Source of the DNA: Corynebacterium singulare
GTDB lineage: Bacteria; Actinomycetota; Actinomycetes; Mycobacteriales; Mycobacteriaceae
Direction of reading: 5' to 3'
Assembly: GCF_000833575.1 (NCBI RefSeq)
Contig: NZ_CP010827.1
Coordinates: 124,001-188,000 of the forward strand
DNA length: 64,000 nucleotides
Shown: piece after piece, positions 24,989 through 33,207 of the stretch
Layout: the number at the start of each line of letters is the position of its first letter
Position numbering within the stretch: the first letter of the stretch is position 1
Made by a program: the position numbers and the translations under genes
Notes under the pieces: model-generated
Databases searched by the model: none
Told to the model about the DNA's origin: nothing
What the model saw: only the letters and a program-made list of their open reading frames with translations

Positions 24989-25454
24989 GCCGGCGGAGGG
25001 GCTGGTGCGCGCGGAGTCTCGCATGCGTCGCGCCCTGGAGGTGGCGCGCACCACGCCGGCGGGGGATATCCCGGTAGGCGCCGTGCTGTATGACGCCTCC
25101 GGTAAAGAACTCGCCACCGGCGTTAACCGCCGCGAACAGCTTGAGGACCCCACCGCGCATGCGGAGGTGGAAGCCATCCGCCAGGCGGTGCGCGTGCATG
25201 GCGATCGCTGGCGGTTGGAGGGCTGCGAGCTGGTTGTCACGCTGGAGCCGTGCGCAATGTGTGCGGGTGCGATTCAGGCTTCCCGGGTGTCCTCGGTGGT
25301 CTTTGGTGCCTTTGAGCCGAAGACGGGGGCATGTGGCTCGCTTGTCGACGTCCTCCGCGCCCCCGGCGCCCTCCACGTCCCGCAATTGCGCGGCGGCGTG
25401 CTGGAGGGAGAGTGCGCGAACCTGCTCACCGATTTCTTCGGGGGACTTCGCTGA
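24978..25454 (+). CDS. tadA: tRNA adenosine(34) deaminase TadA
   Basis: The 158-residue enzyme has the zinc deaminase motifs H-A-E-V-E-A (catalytic Glu) and P-C-A-M-C (two Cys ligands). It converts A34 to inosine in tRNA-Arg(ACG), encoded at 19277. ATG 24978 lies inside the end of the preceding gene; the frame is open further upstream, but that part is a shadow of the neighbour. Confidence 0.93.
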   Translation: MTLKPAEGLVRAESRMRRALEVARTTPAGDIPVGAVLYDASGKELATGVNRREQLEDPTAHAEVEAIRQAVRVHGDRWRLEGCELVVTLEPCAMCAGAIQASRVSSVVFGAFEPKTGACGSLVDVLRAPGALHVPQLRGGVLEGECANLLTDFFGGLR

Positions 25455-25547
25455 GAGCGAATGTGGGCTCTTGTTGCTGCAGCCGCACCCGAACCGGGTG
25501 TAGGCTGGGGGCCACATCAGAAACGCTGATAGATAAAGGAGCAAACT

Positions 25548-25745
25548 ATGGGTGATTTCGAGAACAAGAAGGACGAGTTCGTCGGCAAGGCCAAGGAAGC
25601 CGCCGGCGACGTGACTGACAACGAGAAGCTGGAGAACGAGGGCAAGGCCGACCAGGTCACCTCTGAGGCTAAGCAGAAGGCCTCCGACGCCGTCGAGGGC
25701 ATCAAGGATAAGGCCAACGAGGTCATCGGTAACCTCAAGGACTAA
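25548..25745 (+). CDS. CsbD-family stress protein
   Basis: The 65-residue hydrophilic protein repeats K-x-K-E-A-A-G-D-V-T-D-N-E-K-L-E-N-E-G-K, the CsbD signature. AAAGGAG lies 7 bases before ATG 25548. CsbD proteins are abundant under general stress in Gram-positive bacteria; the molecular role is unknown. Confidence 0.9.
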   Translation: MGDFENKKDEFVGKAKEAAGDVTDNEKLENEGKADQVTSEAKQKASDAVEGIKDKANEVIGNLKD

Positions 25746-25765
25746 TTCCTAGCCTCAAATAGCTG

Positions 25766-25803
25766 AATCGCTGTCCCCGCCGCCTGGCGTGGGCAGCGAT
25801 TTT
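25766..25803 (+). terminator. Terminator after csbD-like gene
   Basis: AATCGCTG (25766-25773) pairs with CAGCGATT (25794-25801), extended inward by CCC/GGG, with TTT at 25800-25802. Confidence 0.7.
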
Positions 25804-25836
25804 GTCGCTCGGGACGACTCCCGTAATCTGGAACGC

Positions 25837-25927
25837 GGTGGCGTGTCCGAGCGGCCGAAGGTGATCGCCTCGAAAGCGATTGTTGGGTAACCCCCAACCG
25901 CGGGTTCAAATCCCGCCGCCACCGCCA
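25837..25927 (+). tRNA. tRNA-Ser(CGA)
   Basis: It is a class II tRNA with a long variable arm (TTGGG/CCCAA), acceptor GGTGGCG/CGCCACC, anticodon loop CTCGAAA (CGA) and encoded CCA at 25925-25927. Its last 15 bases are repeated at 26372-26386. Confidence 0.96.
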
Positions 25928-26386
25928 TGTCATGAGTCGCGACATGCTTGACAGGTGAGTCGCGACATCGTTGACAAACCGGCATCTCAGTTTGTTTTGT
26001 TCTGGGGTGCCGGTTTCGCTTTGCCCAGAGCACTGGAAAGGTTGATTCTGTTCCTGGAGGCCCTCCTTGCAGGAACCCTGCCGCGTGCGCGAGAAGTATC
26101 GGGATAGTCCGAGCATGAGCACGATGGCGCCTACGCTGAGTGGAGCAAGGGCTTCTTAGTCCTACGGCAATACTAAGGCCTTAGCCTGCTTTGACGATGG
26201 CGAGGTTGCGGTTGGGACTGTTCATGGTGTCAAACATGTCCCGACTCACCTGTCAAGCATCATTCGACACGGTAAGGGTGGGCTTAATGTCAAGTTTGTC
26301 GCGACTCACCTGTCAAGTATCAGGACTGCCTTCGCAGGAACAGGGTGTCAAATATGTCGTGAACTCAGACACCGCCGCCACCGCCA
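25928..26386. mobile_element. Decayed IS481-like element ends beside tRNA-Ser
   Basis: Two tandem units of TGAGTCGCGACAT-n2-TTGACA lie at 25933-25953 and 25956-25976. Inverted relatives (TGTCAA-n2-ATGTC-n-GACTCA and shortened forms) lie at 26228, 26251, 26288, 26311 and 26346. Such TGTCAA/ATGTC arrays resemble IS481-family termini. No transposase frame remains between them. The block ends in a 15-base copy of the tRNA-Ser 3' end. Confidence 0.6.
25979..26016 (+). terminator. Terminator copy 1 downstream of tRNA-Ser
   Basis: CCGGCATCTCAG pairs with CTGGGGTGCCGG (with G-U pairs), followed by TTT. It is nearly the same as the hairpin at 26390. Confidence 0.7.
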
Positions 26387-26389
26387 CAT

Positions 26390-26428
26390 CCGGCACTCCA
26401 GTTTTAAGCTCTGGGGTGCCGGTCTTTT
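26390..26428 (+). terminator. Terminator copy 2 after the tRNA-Ser 3' repeat
   Basis: The 12-bp stem CCGGCACTCCAG/CTGGGGTGCCGG with a 9-base loop is followed by TCTTTT. It is probably the original tRNA-Ser terminator. Confidence 0.8.
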
Positions 26429-26434
26429 CATGTT

Positions 26435-26602
26435 TTAGAAGCCGGCTCGCCCTCTATCAACATCTCTTTGGAAATCCAGCGCGGCTTGGCGTGCCTCAGG
26501 GTCGTGGTCTTCCGTACGCTTGTGAATCCGCCTGCTCATCATTCCCGCTGGGATGGCAATGAGAAGGATGGCCGCGACGGCAACAATGACGAAAGTTGAC
26601 AT
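26435..26602 (-). CDS. Small single-TM protein, 55 residues, hypothetical
   Basis: ATG 26602 follows AGGAG by a few bases. The product has an N-terminal TM (V-I-V-A-V-A-A-I-L-L-I-A-I-P) and a charged cytoplasmic-type tail ending A-G-F. It is divergent from the MFS gene at 26718. No family is recognised. Confidence 0.65.
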   Translation of the reverse strand: MSTFVIVAVAAILLIAIPAGMMSRRIHKRTEDHDPEARQAALDFQRDVDRGRAGF

Positions 26603-26671
26603 GGGGGTCTCCTAAAGCACTTCAGTGGATAAAACTCTGGCTGGACAGGGAGTGAGCGTGTCCTGACTCTC

Positions 26672-26703
26672 TATAGTGAAATACTATGACATGTAACACT
26701 ATA
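26672..26703. promoter_or_regulatory. Inverted repeats before MFS gene
   Basis: TATAGTG (26672-26678) and CACTATA (26697-26703) form an inverted repeat, with an inner ATAGT/ACTAT and ACATGT, in the divergent promoter of the small protein and the MFS gene. It is a candidate operator. Confidence 0.45.
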
Positions 26704-26717
26704 AGATGTTGTGATTA

Positions 26718-27968
26718 ATGAATAGTCTTTCTTTTAAAGCTACGTTCTCGCTCGTCTTTGCAGCCGCTGTCGTTTCCGGGTTGGGTGACGGCCTCATCCC
26801 GATTGCTTTTGCGCTTCAGGCGCACCGAGTAGATCCGTCGGGCCGCGGCTTGACGGTGGTGCTTATCGCGCTGTGGGCGGGCCGCTTTCTTAGTTCTTTA
26901 GTGGTCCGAAAACTGCCGCCACCACACCGGCCAGTGACCTGGATGCTGGGGAGTGACGTCGTTCGGATGCTGGCGCAGTGGGGACTTGTAGCGTGGGTGG
27001 TTGCGCGCGGCGATTCTATTGCTGCGTTCGCGCTCTCAAGCTGCGTGTACGGTTGTGCCTCGTCATTCTTTGGACCAGCAAGGTTTAGCCTTTTGTCGCA
27101 GCTGTTTTCCGACGAGCAGCGCACCCGAGTCAATGGAACCCTATCGATGCTCGGTGATGTGCTGTTTATCGCCGGCCCCCTCATCGGTACAGCGGCAGTG
27201 CTCACCTTGGGATTTAACACGGTATTGCTTATCGACGGCGCCACCTTCCTCGTGGCCATGCTCTTTGTTCTTCCGTTTCTCTCAGTACGTAGAGAACCAG
27301 CAGGAGAAAGCTCTAATAGCGCCGCGGCTGAACCAGAACCGGACCGCGCAGGTTCATCGGCTTCGAACAAGCCTCTTACGTCCCCGACGCTCCCTAGCTG
27401 GGCACGGGTAGGGCTCGGTACTTGGCTGGTCGCGGCAGTTGTCAACGGCTTCCTAGGAAGTGCTGGCCCTACATGGATTATGAATACTTTCGACGAAAGA
27501 TCCTGGGGGTTTATGGCAACTGCGCTTGCGGTCGGTTCGCTGATTGGCTCAGCTGCAACAATTCTGAAGGCATTAGATCGGGTGCGCTTTAGCACCTTGC
27601 AAAGCCTGATGTTGATTCTTCTGGCCGGACAGATCCTGGCTTTGGCATTCTCCTCTGTCTTCGTGCTCATCGCTGCAGTTGGTGCTGCTGCGTCCTTGTT
27701 GATGACTGCGGCAGGTATTGCGTGGGATTCTCTCGGGCAGTCTTTGGGAGATGATGGTCTGGTACACCAGTTCGCTACAAAGGATCAGCTGGTCTTTACC
27801 GCCGGTACCCCGCTTGGAATGATTCTTTTCGCGGCACTTTCTTCTCATCCTGGTGTTGCGGCGGTTGCCTTGGCAGCTGCGTTGGTAGTCGCAGCTGTTG
27901 CGTCGTCCTTGCCTGTGGCGCGTTCGCCGCGTACGGCAGATATGGCTGAGGGTGCTGTTTCTTTGTGA
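26718..27968 (+). CDS. MFS efflux-type transporter
   Basis: The 416-residue, 12-TM MFS_3-like permease resembles the EntS/macrolide efflux branch (F-G-P-A-R-F-S-L-L-S-Q-L in TM4-5). A Ser/Pro-rich central loop spans about 195-225. It is lower in GC than its neighbours and lies just past the mobile remnant, so it may be acquired. The substrate is unknown. Confidence 0.82.
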   Translation: MNSLSFKATFSLVFAAAVVSGLGDGLIPIAFALQAHRVDPSGRGLTVVLIALWAGRFLSSLVVRKLPPPHRPVTWMLGSDVVRMLAQWGLVAWVVARGDSIAAFALSSCVYGCASSFFGPARFSLLSQLFSDEQRTRVNGTLSMLGDVLFIAGPLIGTAAVLTLGFNTVLLIDGATFLVAMLFVLPFLSVRREPAGESSNSAAAEPEPDRAGSSASNKPLTSPTLPSWARVGLGTWLVAAVVNGFLGSAGPTWIMNTFDERSWGFMATALAVGSLIGSAATILKALDRVRFSTLQSLMLILLAGQILALAFSSVFVLIAAVGAAASLLMTAAGIAWDSLGQSLGDDGLVHQFATKDQLVFTAGTPLGMILFAALSSHPGVAAVALAAALVVAAVASSLPVARSPRTADMAEGAVSL

Positions 27969-28158
27969 TGAAGTGAAGTACGCATGGCAGGTGTGTCATT
28001 GGCTTGTTGGCGGTGAAGCCCTGTAATCACGAGCTGGTGCTTATCTGGTCACGTGATGTCGTTAGGGCTTCGAAGCCCCACTGGTTAAACTGGTGCACAT
28101 TCGTGTCCACCACCAAAGCTTCCGCGACTCACAATCGCGCATGTGAAGGGGAAATTCC

Positions 28159-30591
28159 GTGGCAAAGCTGCTCTATCACCTAGGCCGCTGGTCTTACATC
28201 AATCGATGGAAGGTCATCATCGCCTGGATCATCATCGTAGCGGCGGCAGGTGGCGCAACGCTGGGGCTCATGAAGTCCATGACCACGGAGTATTCCATCA
28301 GCGGCACCCCGGCGATCGATGCTACCCACCGCGCGGTGGAGCTCTTCCCAGAGAACGGGAACCCCGCCAATTCGCCGTCGGTCAACCTTGTTTTCAAGGC
28401 TCCGGAAGGGGAGAAGCTCAGTGAGCCCAAGAATGAGGCCGCGATCAAAGACGTGGTGCATCACATTGCAGAGGGCTTGAATATTCCGGAGGGAAGCCAG
28501 CAGCGTTGGGGCAACCCGCTTGACGTGTCGCCGGCGCTGCAGCAGCAGGTCATCGAGCAGTTCACCTCCATGGGCTTGCCGGAGGAGACCGCGCAGGCGG
28601 ATGCTGACAACCTGGCGATGGTCAATGCTGATGAGACGATTGCTTACACCACCTTCGATTTCGATGCGGAAAGCCCCTATTCAGTAGACCCCGCGGATAA
28701 AGAAGTGGTCCATGAGGCTATGGACATTGGCCGCGAAGTGGGCTTAGAGGTAGAAGCCGGCGGCGCGGGCTTCGGTGACGAAATCCAGGTCAACTCCATT
28801 TCTGAGATCATCGGTTTGGCCGTGGCGTTCATCGTCCTCATCATCACCTTCGGCTCCTTGGCTTCGGCCGGAATGCCGCTTATCTCCGCTGTCGTGGGCG
28901 TGGGCCTGGGGGCGATGGGTGTCATGATTGCGACCCACTGGATTGAGCTCAACAACCTCACCCCGGTGCTGGCCGTCATGATCGGCTTGGCCGTGGGCAT
29001 CGACTACGCCCTGTTCATCATGTCGCGCTACCGGCAGGAGCGCTCCCGAATGGATGGGCCAGACGCCGCCGGCATGGCCGTCGGCACGGCGGGCTCCTCG
29101 GTGGTCTTTGCCGGTGCAACGGTCTTCATCGCCCTCTTCGCGTTGCTCGTGGCACGCATCAGCTTCCTCACGGCGATGGGCCTGGCGGCAGCGGGCACGG
29201 TCTTCATGGCCGTGCTCGTGGCGCTGACTTTGGTGCCAGCAATGCTGGGCCTGCTGGGAGATAAAGCCTTTGCCGGGCGCATTCCCGGCGTGGCCGGAAA
29301 TCCGACAAAGCGCCGCCCACGCCGCTCGAAGGCAACGATGGGTAACCGTTGGGTACGCACCGTCCAGCGCGCGCCGGGCGTCGTCATGGCGTTGGTGGTA
29401 CTAGGTCTGGGTGCTTTGACCGCCCCAGTGCTCCACATGGAGCTGGCGTTGCCCGCGGATACCACGTCCAACCCGGATACCACCCAGCGCAAGGCGGCGG
29501 ACCTGCTTTCCGAAGGTTTTGGCCCCGGTATCAATGGCCCCTTCCTCGTCATCGTGAACGGTGCCGAAGCGAACCCCGATTCCGCTGCTCTCAAGCCTTT
29601 GGTGGAGGCTCAAGAAGGGGATGAGAATGAGCAACAGAAGGCGGCATTGGCCTCCTTCATGTACTCGGCACAGCGCCTCAACCAAGTGGGCGGTGTGAAA
29701 CATGCGCAGCTGGTGGGCGTGAATTCCGATTCCACCGCGGCACAGATCATGGTCAGCCCCACCACAGCGCCGACAGATGAGGCCACGGTTGGTACAGCCT
29801 CCGCTCTTCGTGCCGCGAGCCATGAAATTGAGGACATCACCGGCGCCGAAGTCGGTATGACGGGCCTGACCGCGGTGCAGCTCGACATCACCGAGCGCCT
29901 TGAGGGGGCCATGGGGCCATACCTCGCCATCGTGGTGGGCCTGGCCATCGTCCTGCTGCTCGCGGTCTTCCGCTCCATCTTGGTGCCACTGGTGGCGGGC
30001 CTGGGATTCTTGCTCTCCGTCGGTGGTGCCTTCGGCCTGACCGTGCTGGTGTGGCAGGACGGCCTCACCGGCCTGGTGCCTGCGCCGGGCCCGCTGATTT
30101 CCTTCATGCCCATCTTCCTCATCGGCGTGACCTTTGGTCTGGCCATGGACTACCAGGTCTTCCTGGTGACCCGTATGCGCGAGCATTTCTCCCGCTTCCC
30201 CAAGGGCACCGATGGTCAGTACCGCAAGTACAACGTCAACGATGAAGCCACTATTGCGGGCTTTACCGCAGGTGCGCGTGTGGTCACGGTCGCAGCCATC
30301 ATCATGATTGCGGTCTTCGTGGCCTTCATCAACCAGCCGCTGCCCTTTATCCAGATCTTCGGCTTCGCGCTGGCAGCGGGCGTGCTTTTCGACGCCTTCC
30401 TAGTCCGCATGTCCCTCGTCCCCGCCACCATGTTCCTCATGGGACACACGACCTGGTGGATGCCGAAGTGGCTGGACAAGCTAATCCCGCAGCTGGATAT
30501 CGAGGGCACCGCGCTGGAAGAGGAATGGGAGCGCGAACACGCTGCATCCTCGCGTGAAACAGAGGATACGGCAGCGCAAACAGTAGACTAA
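28159..30591 (+). CDS. MmpL-family (RND) membrane transporter
   Basis: The 810-residue protein has 11-12 TM segments in two halves, each with an extracytoplasmic domain. TM4 carries G-I-D-Y-A-L-F and TM10 A-M-D-Y-Q-V-F, the Asp-Tyr proton relay of MmpL proteins. It resembles the shorter actinobacterial MmpL type with a charged C-terminal tail. In corynebacteria related proteins export mycolate or other lipids, but this cannot be shown here. GTG 28159 follows GAAGGGGAA. It is 6 bases from tgt. Confidence 0.9.
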   Translation: MAKLLYHLGRWSYINRWKVIIAWIIIVAAAGGATLGLMKSMTTEYSISGTPAIDATHRAVELFPENGNPANSPSVNLVFKAPEGEKLSEPKNEAAIKDVVHHIAEGLNIPEGSQQRWGNPLDVSPALQQQVIEQFTSMGLPEETAQADADNLAMVNADETIAYTTFDFDAESPYSVDPADKEVVHEAMDIGREVGLEVEAGGAGFGDEIQVNSISEIIGLAVAFIVLIITFGSLASAGMPLISAVVGVGLGAMGVMIATHWIELNNLTPVLAVMIGLAVGIDYALFIMSRYRQERSRMDGPDAAGMAVGTAGSSVVFAGATVFIALFALLVARISFLTAMGLAAAGTVFMAVLVALTLVPAMLGLLGDKAFAGRIPGVAGNPTKRRPRRSKATMGNRWVRTVQRAPGVVMALVVLGLGALTAPVLHMELALPADTTSNPDTTQRKAADLLSEGFGPGINGPFLVIVNGAEANPDSAALKPLVEAQEGDENEQQKAALASFMYSAQRLNQVGGVKHAQLVGVNSDSTAAQIMVSPTTAPTDEATVGTASALRAASHEIEDITGAEVGMTGLTAVQLDITERLEGAMGPYLAIVVGLAIVLLLAVFRSILVPLVAGLGFLLSVGGAFGLTVLVWQDGLTGLVPAPGPLISFMPIFLIGVTFGLAMDYQVFLVTRMREHFSRFPKGTDGQYRKYNVNDEATIAGFTAGARVVTVAAIIMIAVFVAFINQPLPFIQIFGFALAAGVLFDAFLVRMSLVPATMFLMGHTTWWMPKWLDKLIPQLDIEGTALEEEWEREHAASSRETEDTAAQTVD
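30584..30589 (+). promoter_or_regulatory. -10 element TAGACT before tgt
   Basis: TAGACT covers the end of the mmpL-like gene and ends 8 bases before ATG 30598, so tgt may have its own leaderless transcript. Confidence 0.45.
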
Positions 30592-30597
30592 AGGCTT

Positions 30598-31881
30598 ATG
30601 ACTCACCCTAAGCCCCAGCTGGAGACCGACCTTTCCTTCGACGTGAAGAAGGAGCTGGACTTAAGCGGTCCAGCACAACCGGGAAAGCACGGCCGCACCG
30701 GTGTTATCCACACCCCGCATGGAGATATCCAGACCCCGGCCTTCATCCCGGTGGCCACCAAGGCCACGGTGAAAACGTTGACCCCGGAACAGATCCGGCT
30801 GACCGGGGCTCAGGCTATTTTGTCCAACGCCTATCACCTCTACCTGCAGCCGGGCCACGACATCGTGGATGAGGCCGGCGGTGTTGCCACCTTCGAGAAC
30901 TGGCATGGGCCGACCTATACCGACTCGGGCGGATTCCAGGTGATGTCCCTCGGGGTGGGTTTTAAGAAGGTCCTGGCCATGGACGTGGCGGACCTGACGG
31001 AGTCCGATATCCGCGCGGCCAAGAAAGAGCGCATGGCGCAGGTGGATGAGGACGGCGTGGATTTTAAGTCCATCATCGACGGCTCCTCTCACCGTTTCAC
31101 CCCGGAAGTCTCCATGCAGATCCAGCATGGTCTGGGTGCGGACATCATGTTTGCCTTCGATGAGCTGACCACGCTGGTGGATACCCGGACCTACCAGGAG
31201 GAATCGGTGGAGCGCACGCGGCGCTGGGCGCAGCGCTGCCTGGATGAGCATGACCGCCTGACCCAGGCCCGCGGCCCGCAGAAGCCACGCCAATCCCTGT
31301 GGGGCGTGGTGCAGGGCGCGCAATACGAGGACCTGCGCCGACAGGCCGCGAGCGGTCTGGTTGAGCTCTCCGATCGTGCGGAAGCAAACGGTAAGCGCGG
31401 GTTCGGTGGCTTCGGCATCGGTGGCGCGCTAGAGAAGGAGAACCTGGGCACGATTGTGGGCTGGGTGTGCGATGAGTTGCCCGTCGATAAGCCCCGGCAC
31501 CTGCTGGGTATCTCTGAACCCGATGACATCTTTACCGCCGTAGAGGCTGGTGCCGATACCTTTGACTGCGTGGCACCGACCCGCCTGGCGCGCCGCGGTG
31601 GCGTGTACACCCTGGATGGCCGCCTCAACCTCACCAATGCGCGTTTCAAGCGCGACTTTAGCGGTGTGGATGAGGAGTTCGGCGGTTACGTGTCGGAGAA
31701 TTACTCCCGCGCCTACATCCACCACTTGCTCAAGGCCAAGGAATTCTTGGCTGGCACGCTGTGCACCATCCACAATCTGGAGTTCATGATCCGCCTGGTA
31801 GATAACATTCGGGAGTCTATCGACGGCGGCTACTACGAGGCCTACCGCGATGAATTCATGGGGCGCTACTACGCCAAGTGA
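30598..31881 (+). CDS. tgt: tRNA-guanine transglycosylase, zinc-site-lacking variant
   Basis: The 427-residue enzyme exchanges G34 in GUN-anticodon tRNAs for a 7-deazaguanine base. It keeps the T-D-S-G-G-F-Q-V motif and the nucleophile region F-D-C-V-A-P-T-R. The usual zinc motif C-x-C-x2-C before N-Y-S-R-A-Y is replaced by F-G-G-Y-V-S, so all three cysteines are missing, although I-H-N is kept. The base-pocket segment reads F-G-I-G-G-A-L-E-K-E, where most bacterial enzymes have G-G-L-A-V-G-E. It may therefore prefer another base, such as queuine. Its end overlaps the convergent lipoprotein gene by 13 bases. Confidence 0.9.
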   Translation: MTHPKPQLETDLSFDVKKELDLSGPAQPGKHGRTGVIHTPHGDIQTPAFIPVATKATVKTLTPEQIRLTGAQAILSNAYHLYLQPGHDIVDEAGGVATFENWHGPTYTDSGGFQVMSLGVGFKKVLAMDVADLTESDIRAAKKERMAQVDEDGVDFKSIIDGSSHRFTPEVSMQIQHGLGADIMFAFDELTTLVDTRTYQEESVERTRRWAQRCLDEHDRLTQARGPQKPRQSLWGVVQGAQYEDLRRQAASGLVELSDRAEANGKRGFGGFGIGGALEKENLGTIVGWVCDELPVDKPRHLLGISEPDDIFTAVEAGADTFDCVAPTRLARRGGVYTLDGRLNLTNARFKRDFSGVDEEFGGYVSENYSRAYIHHLLKAKEFLAGTLCTIHNLEFMIRLVDNIRESIDGGYYEAYRDEFMGRYYAK

Positions 31882-32597
31882 CCAGTGACGATGACGTTAT
31901 ACTCCAAATCCGTATAACCATCGACGGCGCAGGCAATGAGCACGATGCGCCCGGGCACCTCGGTATTCATGAGGTCGGCGTCGCTACCGAATTGATTCTT
32001 GGGGATGAGGAAAGCGTCATCCACTACCCACTCACGGCCGGCACCATCGGCCGAGGTCATGCGGATGTGGGAACCGTTGAGGGTGGACGTCGCAAAGCGC
32101 TGCACCTGCACTCCGTCGAGGCCCTCCACCGTGGTGGGAGAGCTCAGGTCCACGTTGGCCGTGACGACCTCGGAGAAGGGATTGAACACGAGTTTCTGCT
32201 GGCCCCACGCATGCCCCAACACATAGGTCGTGCCCTGCTCAGCCGTGGCGGGGGACTCACCCCAGCCGTCGACCCAGCGCACCATCGTGGCTTGCGGGCC
32301 GGCGGGGTTGAGTGGCACGACGAAAGGCATGGAGTCATAGGTCGCCCCCGTGATCGTGGCCGGGCCATCCATCTCAAACGTGCCGGTCAGTGCTGGTGCC
32401 GGGCCCTCATTAAGTGGGGGTGGGGTGGGCGCTGCGCTTGACGACGCCTCACTGCTCACCGTCATCGACTCCGACGCGGCCGCGTCGCTCGTCGTTTCAG
32501 GTGACGGGTCTTCTTCGGTCCCCGAGCACGCCACAAGGCTTAGGGCCGCGGCCAGGCTCAGAGCAAGCATGAGGGACGTTCGACGCTGCTTATGCAT
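31869..32597 (-). CDS. Sortase-like lipoprotein, possibly inactive
   Basis: The 242-residue protein has a lipoprotein signal ending L-V-A-C (Cys about 24) and a Ser/Thr/Pro linker to about 70. Its beta-rich domain has Y-V-L-G-H-A (His) and I-V-L-I-A-C (Cys) as in class F/E sortases. The arginine expected about 12-13 residues after the Cys is replaced (L-E-Y-N-V-I-V). The lipid anchor in place of a TM anchor is also unusual. The start is taken as ATG 32597; a longer frame overlaps relE. Confidence 0.6.
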   Translation of the reverse strand: MHKQRRTSLMLALSLAAALSLVACSGTEEDPSPETTSDAAASESMTVSSEASSSAAPTPPPLNEGPAPALTGTFEMDGPATITGATYDSMPFVVPLNPAGPQATMVRWVDGWGESPATAEQGTTYVLGHAWGQQKLVFNPFSEVVTANVDLSSPTTVEGLDGVQVQRFATSTLNGSHIRMTSADGAGREWVVDDAFLIPKNQFGSDADLMNTEVPGRIVLIACAVDGYTDLEYNVIVTGHLA

Positions 32598-32874
32598 CGT
32601 AGATGTCTTTCCGGTGGCCAATAGCGAATATCTCAATCGTTACTTTCTGGTCGTGGATGTACGCCAGAATGCGGTAAGAACCGACCCGATAGCGCCATTC
32701 ACCTGAACGGTTTGAAGTCAATCCTTTTCCGAAAGCTCGAGGGTCTTCGCAGCCCTCGAGGTTCTTGTGGATCCACGTCACGATGATTCGTGCATCGAAT
32801 CGGTCAAACTTCTTTAGCTGTTTGCGGGCTTTCGCCGTGAATTCGACGTGATATGAAGTGATTCTCTCCGACAT
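32590..32874 (-). CDS. relE: RelE-family toxin
   Basis: The 94-residue mRNA interferase-like protein has F-T-A-K-A-R-K-Q-L-K-K-F-D and the C-terminal R-Y-R-V-G-S-Y-R-I-L-A-Y-I-H-D and G-H-R-K-D-I-Y, both typical of RelE. It lies 2 bases after relB. Its last bases overlap the start of the lipoprotein gene. Confidence 0.92.
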   Translation of the reverse strand: MSERITSYHVEFTAKARKQLKKFDRFDARIIVTWIHKNLEGCEDPRAFGKGLTSNRSGEWRYRVGSYRILAYIHDQKVTIEIFAIGHRKDIYDA

Positions 32875-32876
32875 CT

Positions 32877-33086
32877 TTAGAGATCCTCGAGGACCTCATC
32901 AAGGCTAAACCGTTCGCCAGAATCCTCTGCCATTGCTGCGCGCAGTTCCTGAAGGTCGTAGTAGTCCTCGACCCGTTCTAAAAGCGCTGCTCGGGCAAAA
33001 TCAGATATCGTACGGCCTTCAAAGGCAGCTAGATTCCGAACGAGTTCCGCGTCGTTATCATCCATGCGAATTGTCAACGTAGCCAT
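32877..33086 (-). CDS. relB: RelB-family antitoxin
   Basis: The 69-residue protein has an N-terminal ribbon-helix-helix (A-T-L-T-I-R-M-D-D-N-D-A-E-L-V) and an acidic C-terminus for toxin binding. It lies directly upstream of relE in the usual order and is apparently intact. Confidence 0.9.
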   Translation of the reverse strand: MATLTIRMDDNDAELVRNLAAFEGRTISDFARAALLERVEDYYDLQELRAAMAEDSGERFSLDEVLEDL

Positions 33087-33207
33087 ATTCCCTCCTTAAC
33101 CAACGTGAATACATTGTATTCTATGGGGAGAACGAAGGGAAGGGAGAAAGAGACCCCCTCAGCACAGTGGGTGCCAAGGGGGGTGAAAGCTCGGGGATAA
33201 GTCGCGG

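Noticed and set aside
25837-26720. Integrative island or prophage at tRNA-Ser(CGA)
   Set aside because: The tRNA 3' repeat is present, but there is no integrase or phage gene and the interval is only 459 bases; IS-end remnants explain it better.
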